Source of the DNA: Paenibacillus sp. W2I17
GTDB lineage: Bacteria; Bacillota; Bacilli; Paenibacillales; Paenibacillaceae
DNA: 64,000 nucleotides
Assembly (NCBI RefSeq): GCF_030815985.1
Contig: NZ_JAUSXM010000001.1
Location: 2,666,001 to 2,730,000 of the forward strand
Direction: 5' to 3'
In this document: positions 34,751 to 44,860 of the stretch, one piece after another
Layout: each line of letters starts with the position of its first letter
How positions within the stretch are numbered: the stretch's first letter is position 1
Notes under the pieces: generated by a model
Database searches by the model: none
What the model saw: only the letters and a program-made list of their open reading frames with translations
Told to the model about the DNA's origin: nothing
Made by a program: the position numbers and the translations under genes

Positions 34751-35731
34751 ATGCAATATTCGTATTTGGGTAAATCAGGCCTCAAGGTCAGCCGAATCTG
34801 TCTCGGTACCATGAATTTCGGGCCTGCTACAGATGAGAAAGAGGCTTTCCGCATTATGGACGCAGCACTCGATGCAGGCGTGAACTTTTTTGATACCGCT
34901 AACATCTACGGCTGGGGTGAGAATTCCGGTCTTACCGAAGAAATTATCGGACGCTGGTTCAATCAGGGCGGTGGCAGACGTGAAAAAGTAGTTCTGGCCA
35001 CCAAAGTCTATGGCTCCATGCATGATAATACAGACGGCCCCAACAACGAAGCCGGCCTCTCTGCATACAAAATCAGACGTCATCTGGAAGGTTCCCTCCG
35101 CCGCTTGCAGACGGATCATATCGAGCTGTACCAGATGCACCATGTGGACCCTGCCATATCGTGGAACGAGCTGTGGGGCGCATTCGAGAATGCCGTTCAC
35201 CAGGGTAAAATCGGTTATGTAGGGTCAAGCAACTTTGCTGCATGGCAGATTGCAATTGCACAAAGCGAAGCCAAGAATCGTCATTTCCTCGGTCTGGTTT
35301 CCGAGCAACATAAATATAGTCTCAACTGTCGTTTGCCTGAGTTGGAAGTACTGCCCGCTGCCAAAGAGCTGGGCCTCGGCGTCATTCCATGGAGTCCACT
35401 GGATGGTGGATTACTGGGACGTAATGCGCTTCAGAAACTGGAAGGAACACGCAGCGGAGGCATCGCTGGGCGGATCGAGCAACAGCAGACTCAACTCGAA
35501 GACTTTGCGGCACTCTGTCGTGATCTCGGTGAACCACAGGATACGGTGGCTTTGGCCTGGGTTGCTGCCAACCCGGCAGTAACTGCCCCGATTATCGGAC
35601 CGCGTACACTGGAGCAGTTTGAAACCGCACTCAAATGTCTGGATGTGACTCTGGATGAAGCCGTGCTCAAACGTCTGGATGAGATTTTCCCGGGTCCAGG
35701 TGGACATGCACCTAATGCATACGCGTGGTAA
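34751..35731 (+). CDS. Aldo/keto reductase
   Basis: This 326-residue (alpha/beta)8 NADPH-dependent reductase carries the family start YLGKSGLKVSRICLGTMNFG, the catalytic Asp/Tyr region DAGVNFFDTANIYGWGENS, the Lys strand VLATKVYGSM, the His in YQMHHVDP and the cofactor end APIIGPRTLEQFE. It resembles the Kv-beta/YajO-type subgroup. GGAGG precedes the ATG by about 8 nt. It sits between leuA and leuB on the opposite strand with its own promoter, so a direct leucine role is unlikely. Its natural substrate is unknown. Confidence 0.92.
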   Translation: MQYSYLGKSGLKVSRICLGTMNFGPATDEKEAFRIMDAALDAGVNFFDTANIYGWGENSGLTEEIIGRWFNQGGGRREKVVLATKVYGSMHDNTDGPNNEAGLSAYKIRRHLEGSLRRLQTDHIELYQMHHVDPAISWNELWGAFENAVHQGKIGYVGSSNFAAWQIAIAQSEAKNRHFLGLVSEQHKYSLNCRLPELEVLPAAKELGLGVIPWSPLDGGLLGRNALQKLEGTRSGGIAGRIEQQQTQLEDFAALCRDLGEPQDTVALAWVAANPAVTAPIIGPRTLEQFETALKCLDVTLDEAVLKRLDEIFPGPGGHAPNAYAW

Positions 35732-35813
35732 TAGCTTGATAGTGTAAGCCAATTCGAGAGTTAGGCGTGCAACTTGCACTGTGTTTTACTGTCATAATCA
35801 TATAAATAAAAGG

Positions 35814-35854
35814 AAAAAGAGTCTGACCCTCCACAGGAGAGTCAGACTCTTTAC
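35814..35854. terminator. Terminator between convergent aldo/keto reductase and leuA
   Basis: AAAGAGTCTGAC pairs perfectly with GTCAGACTCTTT over a 13-nt loop. The minus strand continues with T-rich sequence (TCTTTTTCC), so it mainly ends the ilv-leu transcript, but it can serve both strands. Confidence 0.88.
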
Positions 35855-35992
35855 GTACCTCACTGAACGTAACAAAGTAAGCAGAACGATCTACTAAATC
35901 AATTAAATTAAAGATTAATCATTCTAGCAGCATATATGTGTCTCGGCTTATAGTTCAGTTGAATGAAGGGTTCGTGCTTGCTGCACCGGAGC

Positions 35993-37534
35993 CTACAGAT
36001 TAACGTTTACACGGTTCGTATATGTCTTGCGCTTCTCAATCAATTGATTCAGACCGTCTACATAGGCACGTGCACTTGCACCCAATATATCTGTGCTTAC
36101 GCCACGTCCTTGTACCGAAACCTGATTCTGAGTCAGCACAACATGTACTTCACCCAATGCATCCTTACCATGCGTTACCGATTTGATGGAATAGTCAGAC
36201 AATGTTACGTCTTCTCCACTCACCTGGTCAATCGCATTGTAGATTGCATCTACCGATCCGTTACCCTCTGCTTGCTTCTCAAGCGTCTCCCCGTCAAGCG
36301 TTGCAATGCGGACTTTGGCCGTTGGTACCGATTCATCTCCGTACGTTACGAAGATGGATTCCAGTTTATACACCTCAGGTGCATCCTGCAATTTCTCTTC
36401 AATTACGGCAAGCAGATCTTCGTCAGTAACTTCTTTTTTCTTATCAGCCAGATCTTTGAACTGGGCGAAAGCCCGATTCAATGCTTCTTCTTCCAGCTCA
36501 TATCCCAGATCAATCAACCGTTCACGGAAGGCATGACGACCAGAATGTTTACCCAGTACAAGTTTGCTTTCCTTCAGACCGATGGACTCTGGAGTCATAA
36601 TCTCATACGTTGTTTTTTCCTTCAGCATGCCATCCTGGTGAATGCCGGATTCATGTGCGAAGGCATTTGCCCCAACAATGGCTTTGTTTCCAGGCACAAC
36701 CATACCTGTCAAACGGCTAACCAAACGACTGGTCCGTGCAATTTCAGACAACTGCAGCGATGTTTTCGCCTGGAAAAATTCCTGACGTGTCTCCAGTGCC
36801 ATAGCAATTTCCTCGATCGCCGTGTTTCCGGCACGTTCACCAATGCCATTGATCGTACCTTCGATCTGATCGGCTCCGTTGAGAATGGCTGCAAGTGTAT
36901 TGGCCGTCGCCATACCCAAGTCATTATGGCAGTGGGCACTCAGCTGTACCTTTTCAATACCGTGTACATTCTCCTTGAGATGCTTGAAAATGTTTCCGTA
37001 TTCATATGGACTAAGGTAGCCGACTGTATCAGGAATATTCACCACGGCTGCACCCTCTTCAACAGCCATATTCACCATTTCTACGAGGAAATCATACTCG
37101 GTACGACCTGCATCCTCAAGTGAGAATTCAATCTTCGAGAATGTTTTCTTGGCATAACGAATCGCGGAACGAGCTGTATCCAGTACCTGCGCTTTGTCCA
37201 TGCGCAATTTATGTTGACGGTGAATAGGTGAAGTTGCCAGGAAAACGTGAATGCACGGGTCCTGTGCACCTTTAAGTGCTTCCTTAACCGCATCAATGTC
37301 TTGCTCTCTGGAACGGGACAAGCCAATTACAGTCACATTTTTGACCGCATTTGCTACTGCATTGACAGCTGCCAGGTCACCTGGAGATGCCGCCGGGAAA
37401 CCCGCTTCCATCCGGTCAATGCCAAGCCGCTCGAGCTGATGGGCAATTTCCACCTTTTCACGAGTGTTCAGATTGACTCCCGGGGATTGCTCTCCATCAC
37501 GCAGCGTTGTGTCAAATACATAGATTTTACGCAC
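35993..37534 (-). CDS. leuA: 2-isopropylmalate synthase
   Basis: This enzyme of about 513 residues condenses 2-oxoisovalerate with acetyl-CoA, the first committed leucine step. It has the catalytic barrel start FDTTLRDGEQSPGVNL, the metal His pair LSAHCHNDLGMA, the GERAGNTAIEE motif and the C-terminal regulatory domain that binds leucine (LESIFVTYGDESVPTAKVRIAT, GNGSVDAIYNAIDQVSGEDVTLSDYSI). The GTG start follows AGGAGG by 8 nt. It is the last gene of the ilvB-ilvH-ilvC-leuA unit, 139 nt after ilvC. Confidence 0.97.
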   Translation of the reverse strand: MRKIYVFDTTLRDGEQSPGVNLNTREKVEIAHQLERLGIDRMEAGFPAASPGDLAAVNAVANAVKNVTVIGLSRSREQDIDAVKEALKGAQDPCIHVFLATSPIHRQHKLRMDKAQVLDTARSAIRYAKKTFSKIEFSLEDAGRTEYDFLVEMVNMAVEEGAAVVNIPDTVGYLSPYEYGNIFKHLKENVHGIEKVQLSAHCHNDLGMATANTLAAILNGADQIEGTINGIGERAGNTAIEEIAMALETRQEFFQAKTSLQLSEIARTSRLVSRLTGMVVPGNKAIVGANAFAHESGIHQDGMLKEKTTYEIMTPESIGLKESKLVLGKHSGRHAFRERLIDLGYELEEEALNRAFAQFKDLADKKKEVTDEDLLAVIEEKLQDAPEVYKLESIFVTYGDESVPTAKVRIATLDGETLEKQAEGNGSVDAIYNAIDQVSGEDVTLSDYSIKSVTHGKDALGEVHVVLTQNQVSVQGRGVSTDILGASARAYVDGLNQLIEKRKTYTNRVNVNL

Positions 37535-37673
37535 GCTTCGCACCTCCTGTACTTGTTATTATATGTTTCTCTGAACCAGCAATAGCGGCTCACGCATAAG
37601 CACGGCCGCTATTCCCAGTTAAAGCTCTAAGTTTACTTGATTACCTTAAAGTGCATGCTCAAGAAGTTAATGC

Positions 37674-38797
<1,124 letters not shown>

Positions 38798-38927
38798 CGG
38801 GAATGTAGCTATATTTTCAAGCGTTACATCACTAAAATGTTAAATTACAACTGTTAAGGGACTGACACTCACATAAGATCAACTGTATATGTTAGCTAAC
38901 CGTCGTCCCTCTTCATTCATTATAGCT

Positions 38928-39410
38928 TTATACGTTGCCGCGTACCAATGCAGTTATGCCTGTACGGGACAATTCGCGAATGCCATATGGCTTGAGCAAT
39001 TCAATCATAGCATCAATTTTGTCCGTATCTCCGACTACCTGCACAATCAGGCTGCCTGGACCAACATCTACAACGGATGCGCGGAATGTTTCTACCACAC
39101 CCAGAATTTCAGGACGCTCGGAAGGCTCTGCTTTCACTTTGATCAGGGCGAGTTCACGGGCTACCATCGGTTTCAGGCTGAAATCAACCACTTTAATGAC
39201 ATCGATGATTTTGTATAATTGTTTCTCAATCTGCTCCAGCGTTTTATCGTCGCCAATGGTGACAATAACCATCCGGGAGAGTCCTGGTTCTTCCGATTGA
39301 CCTACGGTAATACTCTCAATGTTAAATCCGCGTCGACCGAACAACCCTGATACACGCTGAAGGACGCCTGGCTGATCGTTTACCAATATTGAAATCGTAT
39401 GTCTAATCAT
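38928..39410 (-). CDS. ilvH: Acetolactate synthase small (regulatory) subunit
   Basis: This 160-residue protein has an N-terminal ACT domain (HTISILVNDQPGVLQRVSGLFGRRGFNIESITV), which binds valine for feedback inhibition, and the C-terminal ALS_ss domain (ALIKVKAEPSERPEILGVVETFRASVVD). It activates IlvB and confers valine sensitivity. Its ATG overlaps the ilvB stop (ATGA), giving coupled, near-equal synthesis. The symbol ilvN is equally used. Confidence 0.97.
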   Translation of the reverse strand: MIRHTISILVNDQPGVLQRVSGLFGRRGFNIESITVGQSEEPGLSRMVIVTIGDDKTLEQIEKQLYKIIDVIKVVDFSLKPMVARELALIKVKAEPSERPEILGVVETFRASVVDVGPGSLIVQVVGDTDKIDAMIELLKPYGIRELSRTGITALVRGNV

Positions 39411-41158
39411 TCGTCAGCATCCCCCATCAGCATTTGATCAATTGTTGCTCCCTGCGGAACCATTGGATACACATTTTCATCCTTGCGTACTACGAATTCT
39501 ACAACGACTGGTCCTGGTGTATCCAAAGCTTCCTGCCAAGCACGCGCTGCTTCTTCTTTATTCGTTGCACGCAATCCTTTCACGCCATATGCTTCAGCCA
39601 GTTTTACAAAATCCGGACTTCCTGCCAGATCAATGTGGCTGTAACGGTTCTCATAGATGAGTTCCTGCCATTGGCGAACCATTCCAAGGACCTGATTGTT
39701 AATGATCACAATTTTTACCGGTATATTGTTAATGGCACAGATTGCAAGTTCTTGGGAACACATCTGCATTCCGCCGTCACCGTTAATGGAGATAACGAGT
39801 CTGTCCGGGTTGGCCATCTGAGCACCAATTGCAGAAGGGAATCCAAAGCCCATCGTTCCGAGACCACCCGAAGTTACCCATGAACGTGGTTGATTAAACT
39901 TGTAATATTGTGCCGCCCACATCTGATGTTGTCCCACATCCGTAGTCACAATCGCTTCACCTTTGGTTGTATCATTCAACATTTCAACAACCCACTGCGG
40001 TTTCAGCACTTCGTCTGAATCCGTATAACTGTATGGCTTCTCTTGTTTCCACTGTTTGATCTGGTCTCTCCATGCATCTGCACGCTCTGCACGTCCAACT
40101 TCTTTGTTGGCTATTTCAAGTACGGTCTTCACATCACCAACGATTGGAATATCGGTTGCAATGTTTTTACCAATCTCAGCCGGATCAATATCGATATGAA
40201 CGATTTTGGCATGTGGAGCGAATCCGTCCAGCTTGCCTGTTACCCGATCATCGAATCGTGCGCCGATATTAATCAGCAGATCCGACTGTTGGATGGCCAG
40301 GTTGGATGTGTACGTTCCGTGCATTCCTGGCATCCCTGTCCATAGTTCATGCCCACTTGGGAATGCACCAAGCCCCAGAAGGGTTGTCGTAATCGGAATG
40401 CCTGTCTTCTCAACAAACTCGAACAGTTCTTCATGTCCTCCCGAGTATACCACACCGCCACCGGCCAGAATCATTGGACGTTCTGCTTCCTGAATGGCCT
40501 GAGCCAAACGGTCAACCTGCAGTTTGTTTGGTACTGTCCGTGGATTGTACCCTCTTAATGTAACAGGTTCAGTACTCGGTTCAAACAAGGTTTTGTTGGC
40601 TGAGACATCTTTCGGAATGTCTATCAATACAGGACCTTTACGGCCGGTGTTGGCAATATGGAATGCCTCATGGATGATACTGGACAGATCCTTAACATCT
40701 TTTACCAGATAGCTGTGTTTGGTGATCGGCATTGTAATCCCGGTAATATCCGCTTCCTGGAAAGCATCCGAGCCGATCAGGCTGGAATTAACATTTCCCG
40801 TAATGACAACCAGCGGCACAGAATCCATATATGCCGTGGCTATTCCAGTAACCAGATTGGTTGCTCCCGGTCCGGAGGTAGCGATACAAACACCAACTTT
40901 GCCGCTTGCACGTGCATATCCGTCAGCTGCATGAATTGCACCTTGTTCGTGACGGGTTAAGACGTGTTTGAAATCCTCGAAACCATACATTGCATCGTAA
41001 ATGTACAACACTGCGCCACCCGGGTAACCAAATACGCAATCCACACCTTCAAGCAACAAGCTTCTCAGCAGAATTTCGGAACCACTAATGACCTCCGGCT
41101 TCATCCATTTTTCACGTAATTCATCTGTCGATCGTACTTCTGGAATTTGAGCTCCCAT
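39407..41158 (-). CDS. ilvB: Acetolactate synthase large (catalytic) subunit
   Basis: This 583-residue ThDP enzyme makes acetolactate or acetohydroxybutyrate. Motifs include GVDCVFGYPGGAVL, the catalytic Glu segment HEQGAIHAADGYARASG, VCIATSGPGATNLVTGIA, a central FAD-binding domain (GARFDDRVTG) and the ThDP/Mg motif GDGGMQMCSQELAICAINNIPVKIVIINN. GAGGAGG stands before the ATG. It is first in the ilvB-ilvH-ilvC-leuA operon, under a T-box leader. Confidence 0.98.
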   Translation of the reverse strand: MGAQIPEVRSTDELREKWMKPEVISGSEILLRSLLLEGVDCVFGYPGGAVLYIYDAMYGFEDFKHVLTRHEQGAIHAADGYARASGKVGVCIATSGPGATNLVTGIATAYMDSVPLVVITGNVNSSLIGSDAFQEADITGITMPITKHSYLVKDVKDLSSIIHEAFHIANTGRKGPVLIDIPKDVSANKTLFEPSTEPVTLRGYNPRTVPNKLQVDRLAQAIQEAERPMILAGGGVVYSGGHEELFEFVEKTGIPITTTLLGLGAFPSGHELWTGMPGMHGTYTSNLAIQQSDLLINIGARFDDRVTGKLDGFAPHAKIVHIDIDPAEIGKNIATDIPIVGDVKTVLEIANKEVGRAERADAWRDQIKQWKQEKPYSYTDSDEVLKPQWVVEMLNDTTKGEAIVTTDVGQHQMWAAQYYKFNQPRSWVTSGGLGTMGFGFPSAIGAQMANPDRLVISINGDGGMQMCSQELAICAINNIPVKIVIINNQVLGMVRQWQELIYENRYSHIDLAGSPDFVKLAEAYGVKGLRATNKEEAARAWQEALDTPGPVVVEFVVRKDENVYPMVPQGATIDQMLMGDADE

Positions 41159-41204
41159 TAGTCATCCTCCTCTCGGAATTTACACCATTCTGACATTTAA
41201 AGTT

Positions 41205-41572
41205 ACAAAAAAAACCTTCCATCCCCTGCAAACAAGTTCATGCTTGCGAGGGACGAAAGGTTATCGCTTCCGTGGTACCACCCAACTTTGCCCGAAATTT
41301 CGCAATAACGGACCTTACCAGGTACAACAAAACGAATAGCTCAAACGAACATAGTCGTTTCCCATACCTGTTGTCTGTAACGCAGACATACGATTTTCCC
41401 TAATACGCTAAAGGAGTGACATCCAGTGCTTTTCAGGAAAACAGCTCCGAGGTGAGCTCGTATATAAGGGATAATGGTGGTGGTTTCAGCAATTCCAGCC
41501 ACTCTCTGAGCAAAAGAGCCCTTAAAACTTCGTCCTCTTCATAGCCGATGAAATATTCTCGTTAAATGTTAG
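41205..41572 (-). ncRNA. T-box leader of the ilv-leu operon (specifier probably CUC, Leu)
   Basis: The minus strand has the T-box core AGTTGGGTGGTACCACGG, followed by a terminator (AACCTTTC...GGAAGGTT, then eight T residues, about 41211-41266). The Stem I distal region reads CAGAGAGTGGCTGG...CTGAAACCACC. The specifier side reads ACGAGCTCACCTCGG, which suggests CUC (41454-41456), a Leu codon. B. subtilis also uses a Leu T-box for ilv-leu. Leucine starvation should then switch on ilvB-ilvH-ilvC-leuA. Confidence 0.92.
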
Positions 41573-41576
41573 GAAC

Positions 41577-41606
41577 ATTATATGATTCCTCCAACCGATA
41601 AGTCAA
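41577..41606 (-). promoter_or_regulatory. ilv-leu promoter
   Basis: TTGACT, 18 nt, then a perfect TATAAT on the minus strand, placing the transcript start near 41570, at the beginning of the T-box. Confidence 0.75.
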
Positions 41607-41759
41607 TACCTGTTTTGCATAAAAATTCAGAGAACCTTCCTTCCTCCCTCTTCAGCCTATAAGGTTGCTCTAATCCCAGCGCTTCATTCAGTCACCTTTT
41701 ATCTTGCTTCGGGCATAGGATATACGAGCAGCACGACTGGTCCTGAAAGGAGGCTCCGC

Positions 41760-42206
41760 ATGGTGATTCGGCAACGCACATCCAAGCTGGATGATGGCGC
41801 CATCATGAAGCTGATTGACACTCAACTTGTTCCTTTATCCCATATGAGCGAAAAGGAAATTAATAAAATCCGCAAAGAAATACCCCTGCGAATGAACAGG
41901 GGCATGACCTTTGTTGTCTCGCCGGAGCCAGACAAAGCTGCTGTGGCATTCATCCATTTTCTCATGCATGGGGAATTGCTCTATGTCGATATGATGGCCG
42001 TTAGTCCGAAAGAACAACGCAAACGTTACGGGCAAACTTTGTTGCTCAAAGCAGAGAGCTTTGCGGTATCTCGGGGTTGTCGAAGATCTAAAGTGATGGT
42101 GGATGAGGGCAATACCAAAGGGCTTCAGTTTTATCAAAAAAATGGATACAGCGCGATTCGATACATCATGATAAGCCGCTGCTACGAATTGGAAAAAACA
42201 TTATAG
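41760..42206 (+). CDS. GNAT family N-acetyltransferase
   Basis: This 148-residue protein has the GNAT acetyl-CoA fold: strand LLYVDMMAVSPKEQRKRYGQTLLLKAESFA carries the Q/R-x-x-G-x-G/A motif A (here QRKRYGQ), followed by KVMVDEGNTKGLQFYQKNGYSAI, the motif B region. AAAGGAGG precedes the ATG. It is convergent with the Gly/Pro-rich gene 6 nt away. The acetyl acceptor is unknown. Confidence 0.88.
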   Translation: MVIRQRTSKLDDGAIMKLIDTQLVPLSHMSEKEINKIRKEIPLRMNRGMTFVVSPEPDKAAVAFIHFLMHGELLYVDMMAVSPKEQRKRYGQTLLLKAESFAVSRGCRRSKVMVDEGNTKGLQFYQKNGYSAIRYIMISRCYELEKTL

Positions 42207-42212
42207 AATGTC

Positions 42213-42602
42213 CTAGAAAAATCCTGGTGGACGTGGACCTGGACCATAAGGGCCGAATCCAGGACCAGGTCCATATCCGCCACCAGGTCCTCCAGGTCCA
42301 TATCCCGGTCCGTAGCCTGGACCATATCCAGGGCCTGGTTTTGGTCCAGGTCCATATCCGGGACCGAAGCCGGGACCACCTCCATAAGCATAAGGCAGTG
42401 TGGCAATAGCGAGCAGGTCAAACAATACCAGTGGCAGAATCGCTTTTGTACGTACTTTTTTGCCATTCAAACGCTTGAGTACCAGTTTGTTGCCCGATAC
42501 TTTCAACAGCTTTCCCGTAACCCGAGTGCCGTCTTTTTTGATTGCAACAATATTTTTGCCTATTAATTTCATCGCTTCATCACGCGTAACTTGTTGTTTC
42601 AT
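42213..42602 (-). CDS. Gly/Pro/Tyr-rich repeat protein with a basic N-terminal domain
   Basis: The first 60 or so residues form a small basic beta-type domain (MKLIGKNIVAIKKDGTRVTGKLLKVSGNKLVLKR) that recalls an Sm-like/SH3 barrel. A hydrophobic bridge (LPLVLFDLLAIATLPYAYG) follows. The last 55 residues are collagen-like GYGPGPG units in which about every second residue is Gly or Pro. GAGGAGGGG precedes the ATG. Similar Gly/Pro-rich tails occur in spore-surface proteins, so a coat or exosporium role is possible but unsupported by neighbours. Confidence 0.75.
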   Translation of the reverse strand: MKQQVTRDEAMKLIGKNIVAIKKDGTRVTGKLLKVSGNKLVLKRLNGKKVRTKAILPLVLFDLLAIATLPYAYGGGPGFGPGYGPGPKPGPGYGPGYGPGYGPGGPGGGYGPGPGFGPYGPGPRPPGFF

Positions 42603-42748
42603 ACTTTCCCCTCCTCCTCGGATCGTTCAAAACAGTGTATTCGTCCATCACTGAATTCGCCTGTTTCTTTGTCCCTACCTGAAAATATGGGTATCTGCAC
42701 GAGAACCAAGTTAAACGTGAAAAAGCGGCTTGGTGGTGCTCAAGAAAA

Positions 42749-42783
42749 CAAAAAAAGGCCCGCACAAGGCGGACCCTTTTATC
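42749..42783 (-). terminator. Terminator of the nup operon
   Basis: A GGTCCGC/GCGGGCC-type stem with a CTTGT loop, extended by AAAGG/CCTTT and followed by T residues on the minus strand, lies past the last permease gene. Confidence 0.78.
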
Positions 42784-42817
42784 AAGCTTTTGGATAGTAA
42801 ATTGACATATTGCAAGT

Positions 42818-43780
42818 TTACCTTTTACCCGGGTCATACGCTTCACCGAGTGCAGACGGAGCCGAAGAACGTCCAACCGCTGCAACGAGAACGATGATGG
42901 TAAGCAGGTAAGGCAACATAAAAATAATTTCCTGGGGAATACTTTGTGACCATTCAAACAACTGTACATAGTTTCGGATCGCTTGTGAGAATCCAAAGAA
43001 GACAGCCGCACCAAAGGCACCAATCGGATTCCACTTACCAAAGATCATAGCTGCAATGGCAATATAACCTTGGCCGGAAACCGTATTGTGTGAGAACGTA
43101 CCCGTGGTCGTCAACGTAATCGCAGCTCCACCAATGGCCGCAAGCGCACCACTGATCATAACGCCAATATAGCGATAACGAAGCACTTTAACACCAACCG
43201 TATCAGCCGCACTTGGATGTTCACCTACAGAACGAAGGCGCAGACCAAATGGCGTTTTGAACATGATGTAATACGTCAGGAATACGAACAGAATGGCCAG
43301 ATATGTCGTTGGATATACGTTCTTGAAGAAGGCTTCTCCAAGCAAAGGAATGTCTTTCAAGAATGGCACATCAAACTTGCTGAAGCCTTGAACCAACGGT
43401 GAATCACCAGAACCTTCAAACAACAGTTTAACCAAGTACAACGTACTTCCTGCTGCCAAAAAGTTAATGACGATACCACTGATAATCTGGTCTGCCTTAA
43501 ATGTGATAGACGCAACGGCATGAATCAGCGATACCAGTACGCCCAATACAATCGCAAGCAAAACTCCCATCCAGGCCGATGTCGTTCCACCCATGCCCGC
43601 TTCTTGAGCATAATGCGCCCCGATTCCAGCTGCAAAGGCACCAAAGACCATAAAACCTTCAAGTCCAAGGTTGGTTACACCTGATTTCTCCGAAAAAATT
43701 CCGCCGAGTGATGCAAAAATCAATGCCGTAGCAAAGACAAGCGTCGTATTGATAATTTGCCCAATTGTCAACAAGTCCAT
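42818..43780 (-). CDS. nupQ: Nucleoside ABC transporter permease, NupQ-like
   Basis: This 320-residue protein has about eight to ten transmembrane helices and the BPD_transp_2 family patterns IFASLGGIFSEKSGVTNLGLEGFMVFGAFAA, GLRLRSVGEHPSAADTVGVKVLRYRYIGV and AMIFGKWNPIGAFGAAVFFG. It is the second permease of a BMP-type importer. Gene order (lipoprotein, ATPase, two permeases) equals nupN-nupO-nupP-nupQ of B. subtilis, which takes up guanosine and other nucleosides. Its ATG directly follows the nupP stop. Substrate is by homology. Confidence 0.88.
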   Translation of the reverse strand: MDLLTIGQIINTTLVFATALIFASLGGIFSEKSGVTNLGLEGFMVFGAFAAGIGAHYAQEAGMGGTTSAWMGVLLAIVLGVLVSLIHAVASITFKADQIISGIVINFLAAGSTLYLVKLLFEGSGDSPLVQGFSKFDVPFLKDIPLLGEAFFKNVYPTTYLAILFVFLTYYIMFKTPFGLRLRSVGEHPSAADTVGVKVLRYRYIGVMISGALAAIGGAAITLTTTGTFSHNTVSGQGYIAIAAMIFGKWNPIGAFGAAVFFGFSQAIRNYVQLFEWSQSIPQEIIFMLPYLLTIIVLVAAVGRSSAPSALGEAYDPGKR

Positions 43781-44860
43781 CTACAACACCTTCTCTTTCT
43801 TACGCTTCGAATAGAACGGTTTGAGTATCCAGCGCACGATGCCTTGTGCCGCAATGAAGAAGATAATCGAACCGATCACAATCCGAATAATCTCAGGCGG
43901 AACATCCGCAGCAAAACTCATACCTGCAGATCCGTACGTGAGGGTACCAAACAACACTGCACCCAATAACACCCCAAATGGATGATTCAAACCAATCAGG
44001 GCAACCGCTATTCCGTCAAAGCCTGTTCCGGGTGAACCCGACATTACGGTCTGGTAATGGAACACACCAAGAACCTGGAAGGCACCACCAAGACCCGCAA
44101 GCATACCACTGATAAACATCGCTTTTACGATATTCCGGTTAACATGCATACCTGCATATTCAGCCGCATTAGGGTTGTAACCTACCGCGCGGATTTCATA
44201 ACCTTGTTTTGTTTTCCACATATAGATATAAAAGAGCACAGCCATCACAAGGGCAATCAACGTCCCCATGTGTACACGGGAATTGCCCATCAGTTCAGAG
44301 AGCCATGTCAAACTAATCGAAGCCGATTCGCTGATATCCACGGAACGATTCTCGCCCTTCAACAGCAAGAATTGGCGAACGATAAGGTTGGCCAGATACA
44401 GACCAATCCAGTTCAACATGATACTACTGATAACTTCATTGACCCCACGTGCCGCTTTTAGATAACCAGCAATAGCGGCCCACAGACCACCAAATAATGC
44501 ACCGGCAATCAAAGCCAGTGGCGCATGAAGGTAGATCGGTAAACCTGCAAATTTAACACCAACAAATGTTGCAGCGGTCATACCGACGAGAAATTGACCT
44601 TCTCCCCCAATGTTAAACAACCCTGCACGTGATGCAAATGCAAATGCAAGTCCAGTCATAATTAGTGGTGTCATTTCCCGTACTGCTTCACCAAAGTTGT
44701 ACATGTCGCCAAATACCTTGGTGAACAATGCACCATAAGCTTCAACCGGATTGTAACCACCGATCAGCATGACAACTCCACCGAGAATAAGACCCATAAT
44801 AATAGCTACTACAGGCAAAATAAATGAATCTCGGGTAAACCATTTCAATACGTTATTCAT
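43781..44860 (-). CDS. nupP: Nucleoside ABC transporter permease, NupP-like
   Basis: This 359-residue protein has about nine to ten membrane helices and BPD_transp_2 features (LAFAFASRAGLFNIGGEGQFLVG, KQGYEIRAVGYNPNAAEYAGMHVNR, ALIGLNHPFGVLLGAVLFG). It forms the membrane channel with NupQ. The start overlaps the end of the ATPase gene by 8 nt and the stop abuts the next ATG, so the three cistrons are tightly coupled. Confidence 0.88.
   Translation of the reverse strand: MNNVLKWFTRDSFILPVVAIIMGLILGGVVMLIGGYNPVEAYGALFTKVFGDMYNFGEAVREMTPLIMTGLAFAFASRAGLFNIGGEGQFLVGMTAATFVGVKFAGLPIYLHAPLALIAGALFGGLWAAIAGYLKAARGVNEVISSIMLNWIGLYLANLIVRQFLLLKGENRSVDISESASISLTWLSELMGNSRVHMGTLIALVMAVLFYIYMWKTKQGYEIRAVGYNPNAAEYAGMHVNRNIVKAMFISGMLAGLGGAFQVLGVFHYQTVMSGSPGTGFDGIAVALIGLNHPFGVLLGAVLFGTLTYGSAGMSFAADVPPEIIRIVIGSIIFFIAAQGIVRWILKPFYSKRKKEKVL

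Noticed and set aside
35963..37123. 386-codon plus-strand open frame
   Set aside because: It lies antisense to leuA, has no ribosome binding site, and its Cys/Phe/His-rich composition is that of a reverse-complement shadow.
42227..42409. Repeated GGTCCATATCC-like units, possibly a tandem repeat or CRISPR
   Set aside because: Spacing is irregular and the units simply encode the GYGPG repeats of the minus-strand protein; no direct repeats with unique spacers.
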